From Bog-756 sp963845485 (GTDB lineage Bacteria; Actinomycetota; Acidimicrobiia; Acidimicrobiales; RAAP-2), in NCBI GenBank assembly GCA_963845485.1, contig CAWJSI010000016.1, positions 62,001 through 126,000 of the forward strand: a stretch of DNA of 64,000 bases. Reading direction: 5' to 3'. Below, in pieces: positions 57,060 to 64,000 of the stretch. The number at the start of each line of letters is the position of its first letter. Positions within the stretch are counted from its first letter, which is position 1. The translations under genes and the position numbers were made by a program. The notes beneath the pieces are model-generated. The model was given only the letters and a program-made list of their open reading frames with translations. It was not told the DNA's origin and did not search any database.

Positions 57060-58469
57060 TCATTGACGGCGGATCTGCGTCCCCTCGGGGCCGTCCTCGA
57101 CCACCCAGCCCGACGCTTCCAGCTCGCCACGGAGAGTGTCGGCCTCGTCCCACCGGCGTGCCGACCGGGCGTCGTCCCGGCGCCGGACCAGCTCAGCGGT
57201 GTCCGGGTCGATCTCGGTGGCCCCTCCCGAACCGAAGGCGAGACCGAGGGCCGCAGCGAGCACCAGGGCCGTATGCGCGACCCGTCGGGCCCCCGCGGCA
57301 TCGCCGGCGTCGGCTGTGCCATTGGCCTGCCGCACGAGGTCGAACACGATGGCCAGGGCACCGGGCGTGTCGAGGTCGTCGTCCATGCGGGTCCGGAAGC
57401 GGGACACGGCCTCGGCGTCCACCGGTGGGTCACCGGTCGGGAGCGGACGGACCACGGGGTCGACGACCGGACCGTCCGCCAGCAGGTCGCCCACACCGAA
57501 GCGCCGGGCCGTGCCCTCCAGACGGGCGAGGGCGGACTCGGCGTCGGCGATGGTCTTCGGGGTGACCTCGATGGGCGACCGGTAGTGGGATCGGAGCACG
57601 AGGACCCGGTAGGCACGGGCGTCGCTCCGCTCCAGCAGGTCGGTGAGGGATGTGAAGTTGCCCAGTGACTTGGACATCTTCTCGCCGTCCACCGTCACCC
57701 AGCCGTTGTGGACCCAGTGACGGGTGAACTCCCGGTCCACGGCGACGGCCTGGGCCCGTTCGTTCTCGTGGTGCGGGAAGATCAGGTCGACGGCCCCGCC
57801 GTGCAGGTCGAACCCGTCACCCAGCAAGTCGAGGGACATCACCACGCACTCGGTGTGCCATCCGGGCCGGCCCTTGCCCCACGGCGACTCCCACGAGGGT
57901 TCGCCCTCCTTGGCCTTCTTCCAGAGGACGAAGTCGAGCGGAGAGCGCTTCTCCTCGTCGGCCTCCACCCGGGCCCCGGACCGTAGGGAGTCGAGGGGCT
58001 GGTGAGCCAGGAGGCCGTAGCCGGGAACGTCCATCACCGACAGGTAGACGCCGTCGCCCGTCTCGTAGGCCGTCCCCCGAGCCACCAGCTCCTTCACCAG
58101 ATCGATCATGTGGGCCACATAAGCGGTGGCGTGGGGGGCCTCGTCCGGCCGCAGCACGCCGAGCGCGTCCATGACCTCCCACCACAGGGCCTCGTTGGCC
58201 GCGGTGAACTCGGCGATGGGCACACCCTGGGCGTTGGCCCGGGCGATGATCTTGTCCTCGATGTCGGTGATGTTGGACACGTAGGTGACGTCGAGACCCG
58301 AGAAAAGCAGGTACCGGCGGAGCACGTCGAACACCAGGGAGAACCGGCCGTGCCCCAGATGCGGTACTCCGTCCACCGTCGGGCCGCACACGTACATGGA
58401 CACCCGTCCCGGATCTCGCAGGTGGAGCGGCGCCACCTGGCCGGTGGCGGTGTCGTGGAGTTCCAGCAC
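57060..58469 (-). CDS. cysS: Cysteinyl-tRNA synthetase
   Basis: Class I synthetase charging tRNA-Cys, 469 aa. YVCGPTVDGVPHLGHGR carries the zinc cysteine and HIGH-like motif, IFPHHENERAQ the zinc-site histidines, and EKMSKSLGNF the KMSKS loop. The full C-terminal domain is present, arguing for CysS rather than the shorter mycothiol ligase MshC. GTG 58469 is 7 nt after TACCGT (58477-58482) and matches the family start; an upstream GTG at 58502 would overlap valS. Confidence 0.93.
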   Translation of the reverse strand: MLELHDTATGQVAPLHLRDPGRVSMYVCGPTVDGVPHLGHGRFSLVFDVLRRYLLFSGLDVTYVSNITDIEDKIIARANAQGVPIAEFTAANEALWWEVMDALGVLRPDEAPHATAYVAHMIDLVKELVARGTAYETGDGVYLSVMDVPGYGLLAHQPLDSLRSGARVEADEEKRSPLDFVLWKKAKEGEPSWESPWGKGRPGWHTECVVMSLDLLGDGFDLHGGAVDLIFPHHENERAQAVAVDREFTRHWVHNGWVTVDGEKMSKSLGNFTSLTDLLERSDARAYRVLVLRSHYRSPIEVTPKTIADAESALARLEGTARRFGVGDLLADGPVVDPVVRPLPTGDPPVDAEAVSRFRTRMDDDLDTPGALAIVFDLVRQANGTADAGDAAGARRVAHTALVLAAALGLAFGSGGATEIDPDTAELVRRRDDARSARRWDEADTLRGELEASGWVVEDGPEGTQIRRQ

Positions 58470-58475
58470 GCAGGG

Positions 58476-58482
58476 TACGGTA
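58476..58482. promoter_or_regulatory. Overlapping divergent -10 boxes of valS and cysS
   Basis: TACGGT on the plus strand (58476-58481) serves valS 9 nt ahead of its ATG. TACCGT on the minus strand (58477-58482) serves cysS 7 nt ahead of its GTG. The two hexamers share five base pairs. Confidence 0.6.
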
Positions 58483-58490
58483 ACCCGATC

Positions 58491-61103
58491 ATGAGCGTGC
58501 ACGCGACCGGTCCGTCCAGCCCGGCCACCGGACCCACCGGAATCCCCGAGAAGCCCGGCTTGGAGGGTCTCGAGGCCACCTGGTCTTCCCGGTGGGAGGC
58601 GGATGGCACCTACGCCTTCGACCGCTCGGCGACCCGTGAGCGCGTTTTCTCCATCGACACGCCACCCCCCACGGTGTCGGGTTCACTGCACATCGGGCAC
58701 GTCTTCTCGTACACCCACACCGATGCCGTGGCCCGCTTCCACCGGATGCGCGGCCGGGCCGTCTTCTACCCGATGGGATGGGACGACAACGGCCTGCCCA
58801 CCGAGCGACGGGTCCAGAACTACTTCGGGGTCCGCTGTGACCCCAGCCTCCCGTTCGACCCCACCTTCGTCCCGCCGGCCCAACCGGGCAAGGACCCGAT
58901 CTCGGTCTCACGGCCCAACTTCGTGGCCTTGTGCCACCAGCTCACCGAGGAGGACGAGCAGGTCTTCGAGCAGCTGTGGCGCCTGCTCGGCCTCTCCGTC
59001 GACTGGTCCCACAGCTACGCCACGGTGTCGGACCGAGCCCAACGGGTCTCCCAGCGGGGCTTTCTGCGCCTGGTGCACCGGGGCCAGGTGGTGCAGCGGA
59101 CGGCCCCCACCCTCTGGGATGTGGACTTCCGCACTGCCGTCTCCCAGGCTGAGCTAGAGGACCGCGAGCGACCCGGCGCCTACCACCGGCTGCGCTTCCC
59201 CCGGGTCGACCACGACGGTGGGGTGGACATCGAAACCACCCGTCCCGAGCTGCTGCCCGCTTGCGTGGCCCTCGTAGCCCACCCCGATGACGAGCGGTAT
59301 CGCCCGTTGTTCGGCACCGAGGTCACGACCCCCCTCTTCGGCGTGCGCGTGCCGGTCCTGGCCCACGAGCTGGCCGATCCCGAGAAGGGTTCGGGGATCG
59401 CCATGATCTGTACCTTCGGCGACACCACCGACGTGGTGTGGTGGCGCGAGCTGTCCCTCCCCACCCGGACCGTCGTGGGCCGCGACGGCCGCCTCCTCCC
59501 CGTCGAGTGGGGCACCGAGGGCTGGGAGTCCGACGATCCAGGTGCGGCCGGCGTGGCCTACGCCGAACTCGCCGGCCGCACTGTCAAGCAGGCCCAGAAC
59601 CGCATCGTCGAGCTCCTCGCCGGTTCGGGCGCCCTCATCGGCGAGCCCACCGCCATCACCCACCCGGTCAAGTTCTACGAGAAAGGGGAGCGCCCCCTCG
59701 AGATCGTCTCGTCCCGCCAGTGGTTCGTCCTCACGCTCCCCCTCCGGGACCGGCTGCTGGCCCGGGGCGAGGAGCTGCACTGGCATCCGCCCTACATGGC
59801 CCACCGCTACCGGGCCTGGGTGGAGGGCCTCAACGGCGACTGGAACATCAGCCGCCAGCGCTTCTTCGGGGTCCCCTTCCCGGTCTGGTACCCGGTCGAC
59901 GCGGCCGGCGAGACGGAGTTCGACCGACCACTGCTAGCCGGTGAGGACCGCCTCCCCGTCGACCCGTCGACCGACGTGCCCGACGGCTACACCGAGGACC
60001 AACGCGGACGACCCGGCGGATTCGTCGGGGATCCCGACGTCATGGACACGTGGGCCACCTCCTCGCTCACCCCCCAGATCGCCGGGGGCTGGGAGGACGA
60101 CCCGGACCTCTTCGCCCGGGTCTTCCCGATGGACGTCCGCCCTCAGGCCCACGAGATCATCCGGACCTGGCTCTTCTCGACCGTGGTCCGTTCCGAGCTC
60201 GAGTTCGGCACCCTGCCGTGGACCGACGCTGCCATCTCGGGTTGGGTCCTCGACCCCGACCGCAAGAAGATGTCCAAGTCCAAAGGCGACGTGGTCACCC
60301 CGCTCCCCCTGGTCGAGAAGCACGGGGCCGACGCCGTGCGCTACTGGGCCGCGGGCGGGCGGCCCGGCACCGACACGGCGTTCGACGAAGGTCAGATGAA
60401 GGTGGGAAGGCGCCTGGCCATCAAGGTGCTGAACGCCTCACGGTTCGCCCTCGGCCGCCTGGCCGGCGACGACGGCACCGTGGTCGTCCCCGGGCCCGAC
60501 TCGGTCACCTCACCCATCGACCGGGCCATGCTGGGCCGACTGGCCGAGGTGATCGACGAGGCCACCACCGCCTTCGAGTCCTACGACTACGCCCGGGCCC
60601 TCGAGCGCACCGAGACGTTCTTCTGGTCGTTCTGCGACGACTACCTCGAGTTGGTGAAGACCCGGGCCTACGGCGATGCCACCGAGGCCGGCCCGGCCTC
60701 GGCCCGGGCCGCCCTCGCCCTCGCCCTCTCGGCCCTGCTGCGACTGCTCGCCCCCATCGTCCCCTTCGTCACCGAGGAGGTGTGGTCGTGGTGGCGCACC
60801 GGCTCCATCCACACCGCGCCCTGGCCCACCCGGTCCGAGCTGGCCGACGCCCACCCCGACGGTTCGGGGCTCGTGCTCGAGGCGGCGGCCGAAGCACTCG
60901 GACAGGTGCGACGGGCCAAGACCACCGCCAAGCGCTCCATGCGGTGGCAGGTGACCACACTCACGGTGTCGGACTCCCCCGACCGGATCACCGCCCTCCT
61001 GGCTGCCGAGAGCGACCTGGCCGACGCCGGCGTGGTGGCCTCGTTGATCACCGTCGAGTCCGACCAGGCCAACGTCGAAGTGGTGCTGGCCGACGACGAG
61101 TGA
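58491..61103 (+). CDS. valS: Valyl-tRNA synthetase, archaeal-like type
   Basis: Charges tRNA-Val, 870 aa. HIGH motif GSLHIGHVFSYTHTD, editing domain, WNISRQRFFGVPFPVWY, and KKMSKSKGDVVTP are intact. YPMGWDDNGLPTERRVQ replaces the GTDHAGIATQ found in classical bacterial ValRS, placing it with archaeal/rickettsial-type enzymes (family knowledge), as also met in some actinobacteria. It lacks the classical C-terminal coiled coil. ATG 58491 is 9 nt after TACGGT; an in-frame GTG at 58497 is an alternative. Confidence 0.93.
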   Translation: MSVHATGPSSPATGPTGIPEKPGLEGLEATWSSRWEADGTYAFDRSATRERVFSIDTPPPTVSGSLHIGHVFSYTHTDAVARFHRMRGRAVFYPMGWDDNGLPTERRVQNYFGVRCDPSLPFDPTFVPPAQPGKDPISVSRPNFVALCHQLTEEDEQVFEQLWRLLGLSVDWSHSYATVSDRAQRVSQRGFLRLVHRGQVVQRTAPTLWDVDFRTAVSQAELEDRERPGAYHRLRFPRVDHDGGVDIETTRPELLPACVALVAHPDDERYRPLFGTEVTTPLFGVRVPVLAHELADPEKGSGIAMICTFGDTTDVVWWRELSLPTRTVVGRDGRLLPVEWGTEGWESDDPGAAGVAYAELAGRTVKQAQNRIVELLAGSGALIGEPTAITHPVKFYEKGERPLEIVSSRQWFVLTLPLRDRLLARGEELHWHPPYMAHRYRAWVEGLNGDWNISRQRFFGVPFPVWYPVDAAGETEFDRPLLAGEDRLPVDPSTDVPDGYTEDQRGRPGGFVGDPDVMDTWATSSLTPQIAGGWEDDPDLFARVFPMDVRPQAHEIIRTWLFSTVVRSELEFGTLPWTDAAISGWVLDPDRKKMSKSKGDVVTPLPLVEKHGADAVRYWAAGGRPGTDTAFDEGQMKVGRRLAIKVLNASRFALGRLAGDDGTVVVPGPDSVTSPIDRAMLGRLAEVIDEATTAFESYDYARALERTETFFWSFCDDYLELVKTRAYGDATEAGPASARAALALALSALLRLLAPIVPFVTEEVWSWWRTGSIHTAPWPTRSELADAHPDGSGLVLEAAAEALGQVRRAKTTAKRSMRWQVTTLTVSDSPDRITALLAAESDLADAGVVASLITVESDQANVEVVLADDE

Positions 61104-61123
61104 GCGCGTCGCTGCCCACGCGC
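61104..61123. terminator. Weak hairpin after valS
   Basis: GCGCGT and ACGCGC pair around an 8-nt loop, directly after the valS stop and before the convergent livF-like stop. Short stem, no U-tract. Confidence 0.35.
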
Positions 61124-61137
61124 CTGCAAGCCGTCAC

Positions 61138-61890
61138 TCAGGCGAGATATACACCGAGGGCGGCGTCGGCCATCTCTTGGGGGGTCCCCTCCTGCTCGAT
61201 GCGGCCGTGCACCATGATGGCGGCCCGGGTGGCCACGGACAGGGCGGTCGTCACGAACTGCTCGACGAGCAGGATGGTCATGCCCCGTGCGGCCAGCGTC
61301 CCGACCAGCTCGTAGAGCTCACCGACGATCAGGGGCGCGAGCCCCATGGACAGCTCGTCGAGGAGAAGCGCCTTGGGCGAAGTGACGAGGGCCCGGGAGA
61401 TGGCCAGCATCTGCTGCTCACCGCCGGACAGGGTGCCGGCCATCTGCCGGCGCCGCTCCTTTAGGCGGGGGAACGTGTCGTAGGTCTGCTCCTCCACCTC
61501 CTTCGCTGTGATCCCGCCCCGGTAGGTCCAGATGCGCAAGTTCTCGCGTACGGTCAGATTGGGGAAGATGCCCCGGCCCTCGGGGATGGCACAGAGCCCG
61601 CTGCGGACCAGCTTCTCGGTCGGGCTCTTGCCGACGGCAACGTCGCCCACCAGCACCTGACCCGAGGTGGGGCGCATGCGGCCGTTGATGACTTTGAGCA
61701 GTGTCGACTTGCCGGCCCCGTTGGGTCCGAGCAGCGCGAAGACGCTGCCGGGGGGCACGACCAGATTGACACCGTGCAGCACCTCGATCCGACCGTAGGC
61801 CGCCCGGACGTCGTCGATGACGATGCTCGGGGGCAGCTGGCGGGGCGGGGCGGGGTCGCCGCCGGACACCTCGGGGGCCACGTCGCTCAC
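61138..61890 (-). CDS. livF: LivF-type ABC ATPase
   Basis: ATPase of a branched-chain-amino-acid-type importer, 250 aa. GPNGAGKSTLLKV, IPEGRGIFPNLTVREN (typical LivF), LSGGEQQMLAISRAL and LLLDELSMGLAP are intact. GTG 61890 overlaps livG by 4 nt. HAAT transporters also carry urea or amides, so the substrate is not fixed; the binding protein is not in the window. Confidence 0.88.
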   Translation of the reverse strand: MSDVAPEVSGGDPAPPRQLPPSIVIDDVRAAYGRIEVLHGVNLVVPPGSVFALLGPNGAGKSTLLKVINGRMRPTSGQVLVGDVAVGKSPTEKLVRSGLCAIPEGRGIFPNLTVRENLRIWTYRGGITAKEVEEQTYDTFPRLKERRRQMAGTLSGGEQQMLAISRALVTSPKALLLDELSMGLAPLIVGELYELVGTLAARGMTILLVEQFVTTALSVATRAAIMVHGRIEQEGTPQEMADAALGVYLA

Positions 61891-62810
61891 CCGTCACCCC
61901 CCGGCTTCGCACCGGTGGGCCCGGTAGCGCTATCTCCACTCACGCCCGATGAGGTGGTAGCCGCCGAATCGGGGCTCACCTCGCCGAGATAGGCGGCCTG
62001 GACCACCGCGTCGGTGCGGATGGAGTCCGGGGACCCCGAGGCGATGATGTCCCCGAAGTCCAGCACGTAGATGTGGTCACAGATCCGCATGACCAGCTCC
62101 ATGTCGTGCTCCACGAGCAGCACGGCCATGCCTTCGGCGGCCAGCTTGGCCAACAGGTCACCGAGCGCTTTGGACTCGGACTCGTCCAGCCCGGAGCCGG
62201 GCTCGTCGAGGAGGAGGAGGTTGGGGCCGATGGCGAGGGCACGGGCCAGCTCGACCATCCGGGCCAGCCCGGTGGACATGGTGGCCGACTGTCTGTCCCC
62301 CAAACCGGCCAAGCCCACCCCCTCGAGCAGGCGGTCGCAGCGGGCCGACGTCAGCGTGTCATCGGTGCCGGACGCGGACCCCGCACCGGATCCCTGGTCG
62401 TTGGCGCCGCGCCGCTTCCACGGCAGGGCACGCCGGAGCCGTTGCCACTGCCACCACTTGACCGAGGACTCGATACCCACCTGGACGTTCTCACTGGCCG
62501 AGAGGGTGCCGAAGATCTCGAGGCGCTGGAACGTGCGGGCCAGTCCCAACCGGGCCCGGCGATGGGGCTTCATGGTGGTGACGTCGACATCGAACAGGTG
62601 CACCGAACCACGGTCGGGTACCTGGAGGCCGCTGATCACGTTGAACAGCGTGGTCTTACCGGCCCCGTTCGGGCCGATGAGGCCGGTCACCGTGCCCGGC
62701 TCCACGGTCAGGGTGACGTCGTTCAGGGCCGACACGCCGCCGAAGCGGACGGCAACCTCCGAGACGGTCAGTGCGGCGCTCCGGGCGCCGTTCGGGTCAA
62801 CCGGCGGCAC
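61887..62810 (-). CDS. livG: LivG-type ABC ATPase
   Basis: Second ATPase of the importer, 307 aa. GPNGAGKTTLFNVISG, LGLARTFQRLEIF and LLLDEPGSGLDE are present. The ABC signature is the divergent MSTGLARMVELARAL. An insert of about 35 residues rich in Gly/Ser/Asp (about 135-165) and a disordered C-terminal tail are additions to the usual ~255-residue protein. It overlaps the permease gene by 14 nt. Confidence 0.88.
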   Translation of the reverse strand: MPPVDPNGARSAALTVSEVAVRFGGVSALNDVTLTVEPGTVTGLIGPNGAGKTTLFNVISGLQVPDRGSVHLFDVDVTTMKPHRRARLGLARTFQRLEIFGTLSASENVQVGIESSVKWWQWQRLRRALPWKRRGANDQGSGAGSASGTDDTLTSARCDRLLEGVGLAGLGDRQSATMSTGLARMVELARALAIGPNLLLLDEPGSGLDESESKALGDLLAKLAAEGMAVLLVEHDMELVMRICDHIYVLDFGDIIASGSPDSIRTDAVVQAAYLGEVSPDSAATTSSGVSGDSATGPTGAKPGGDG

Positions 62811-64000
62811 GGGTCTTCCTCAGTGCTGCGGCCGCACTCACCGGCTCGCCGGTGACTGCCGGCGGCGTCCCCGCCGGCCGGCGTACCCACGGCAGGCGGA
62901 ACTGGAGGAACTCCATCCCGAGGAGCCCGCCGGCGGCCCTGCCGATGAGGATGATCCCCACCCCGGCGAACAGCCCCACCCCGTTCGGCCACAGCTGGTT
63001 GAGCACCACGTAGGTGAGGGCGGCGAGGAAAGCCCCCGACACGGTGCGGATGCTCCAGATGGTGACGAAGAGCACGAAGATGATGCCCGGGAACACGTCG
63101 AAGTCGGTGGTGCCCACCACGCCCTGCACCGTGCCGTAGAGGGCCCCGGCCAAACCGGCCATGGCCGCGGCGATGGCAAAGACCGCCACCTTCGTGAACC
63201 CGATGTTGAGGCCCACCGTGGCGTAGGCGGCCGGCGAGTCGTTGAGGGCCACCAGTCGACGGCCGAACAGGCTGCGACGGATGCTCAGGACCACGAGGGC
63301 GGCGAGCACGAAGAATCCCGAGACCAAGAGGAACTCGGCGCTGTCGCTGCCGAAATTGATCCCGGGGACCACGATCCGTCCGATGGACACCCCACCGCTC
63401 CCGTAGATGTGGCTGTCGGGGAAGAAGCCCGTGGCCACGGCGTCGGCGAAGGCGAAGGTGGCGAGGGCCAAATACAGGTCCCGCAGGCGGATGGTGGGCA
63501 GGGCGATGAGCGCCCCGAGGCCGGCGCACACCCCGGTGGCGGCCAGCAGCCCGAGCACCGAACCGCCGCCGGCGATCTTGCCCATGACGAACGCACCGAT
63601 CCCCATGAAGGAGAACTGGCACAGCGAGACCTGGCCCGAGTACCCGGTGAGCAGGACGAGGGACAGCCCCACCATGCCGAGCGTCATGACCATGCCGCCG
63701 AGGGTCAGCAGCGTGGTCCCTTTGACCTCGGTGTTGGAAAAGACCAGGGCGGCGACGACGGCGAGCACGAAGAAGACGGCGGCGGCCACCAAGGACTCAC
63801 GCCCTCCGGCCACCCGCGGCGCCCGCATGGTGGTCAGGCGGCCGACGGCCCGCAGCCGAACCGACGGCAGCGTCACCAGGGCGATGAACAAGAAGGCCAT
63901 GGGGAGGGCGTAGGTGATGTCGGGGACGAGGTTCTCCGGCACGTGGGGAAGGATGTAGTTGATGACGTAGTTCTCGGCCAGGCCGATGACGATGGCGGCA
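62797..64000 (-). CDS. LivH-LivM fused permease (5' part beyond window)
   Basis: Membrane permease of the importer. The LivM part (after about residue 60) has LTGYSGQVSLCQFSFMGIGAF, PTIRLRDLYLALATFAF and LFGRRLVALNDSPAAYATVGLN. The frame stays open from 63942 to the right edge, and the residues there (AIVIGLAENYVINYILPHV) resemble the last helix of LivH, so this is a LivH-LivM fusion rather than a LivM starting at GTG 63942. 401 codons are visible. Confidence 0.82.
   Translation of the reverse strand, partial: AAIVIGLAENYVINYILPHVPENLVPDITYALPMAFLFIALVTLPSVRLRAVGRLTTMRAPRVAGGRESLVAAAVFFVLAVVAALVFSNTEVKGTTLLTLGGMVMTLGMVGLSLVLLTGYSGQVSLCQFSFMGIGAFVMGKIAGGGSVLGLLAATGVCAGLGALIALPTIRLRDLYLALATFAFADAVATGFFPDSHIYGSGGVSIGRIVVPGINFGSDSAEFLLVSGFFVLAALVVLSIRRSLFGRRLVALNDSPAAYATVGLNIGFTKVAVFAIAAAMAGLAGALYGTVQGVVGTTDFDVFPGIIFVLFVTIWSIRTVSGAFLAALTYVVLNQLWPNGVGLFAGVGIILIGRAAGGLLGMEFLQFRLPWVRRPAGTPPAVTGEPVSAAAALRKTRAAG

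Noticed and set aside
58470..58502. GTG 58502 as cysS start
   Set aside because: Would place the cysS start inside valS and before its own predicted -10 box; GTG 58469 fits the family N-terminus.
1..64000. tRNA, rRNA, CRISPR repeats, transposases, integrases, att sites
   Set aside because: Looked for in the gaps between genes on both strands by eye; none recognised. A covariance-model scan would be needed to exclude small RNAs.

Overview
The window looks like a chromosomal segment of a high-GC actinobacterium. Codons are GC-rich throughout. It has an ECF sigma/anti-sigma pair, a SufR-like Fe-S regulator, a GDDNGLPTE-type (archaeal-like) ValRS, and many genes that start exactly 6-9 nt after a TANNNT -10 box (leaderless transcripts). 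A deep-branching actinobacterium such as Acidimicrobiia is my best guess, by inference only. I see no rRNA, tRNA, insertion sequence, integrase, phage gene or CRISPR array, and the window is gene-dense.

Layout. 1-3178: Fe-S island, with mrp running off the left edge and a divergent SufR-like regulator followed by a cysteine-desulfurase homologue that lacks the PLP lysine. 3205-7484: quinone oxidoreductase, an APC permease fused to an OB-fold, and a KdpD-like DUF4118 protein. 7490-17624 (minus): enoyl-CoA hydratase, GDP-mannose dehydratase, ccdA, then a tightly coupled System I cytochrome c maturation operon ccmABCDEF-tlpA-ccmHI. 17664-19524: glycosyltransferase and TetR. 19615-23470: ECF sigma/anti-sigma divergent from a cupredoxin lipoprotein (frameshifted as read) and two Tat-exported ferritin-like proteins. 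23719-28726: ferritin-like diiron protein, DUF4395, LMW phosphatase, two alpha/beta hydrolases and small membrane proteins. 28832-31072: MFS exporter and divergent TetR sharing two operator-like repeats. 31171-32785: purEK.

33047-43721 (minus) is a molybdenum island. It contains a cytochrome b/sulfite-oxidase fusion, a membrane protein, a methyltransferase, the cofactor genes mogA-moaE-moeA-moaA-moaD-moaC, a TOBE regulator, modABC and mop. 43962-47809 holds glycan genes (GT-C-like membrane protein, TIGR04282-type transferase, GT2, epimerase). 47863-50376: purine nucleoside phosphorylase, then a second Tat-exported sulfite-oxidase-like molybdoenzyme with its own cytochrome b, whose best start codon appears to be ATC. 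50445-54731: PQQ-type beta-propeller, MMPL transporter, small membrane protein. 55055-64000: acyl-CoA dehydrogenase, cold-shock protein with a long leader, divergent cysS/valS sharing overlapping -10 boxes, and a branched-chain-amino-acid-type ABC transporter whose permease is a LivH-LivM fusion cut by the right edge.

How parts fit. The mod genes import molybdate, the moa/moe/mog genes build the cofactor, and two exported or membrane molybdoenzymes in the same window can use it. Ccm assembles c-type cytochromes outside the membrane, with CcdA and TlpA supplying reductant. MoeB/MobA-type steps and apocytochromes are not in the window.
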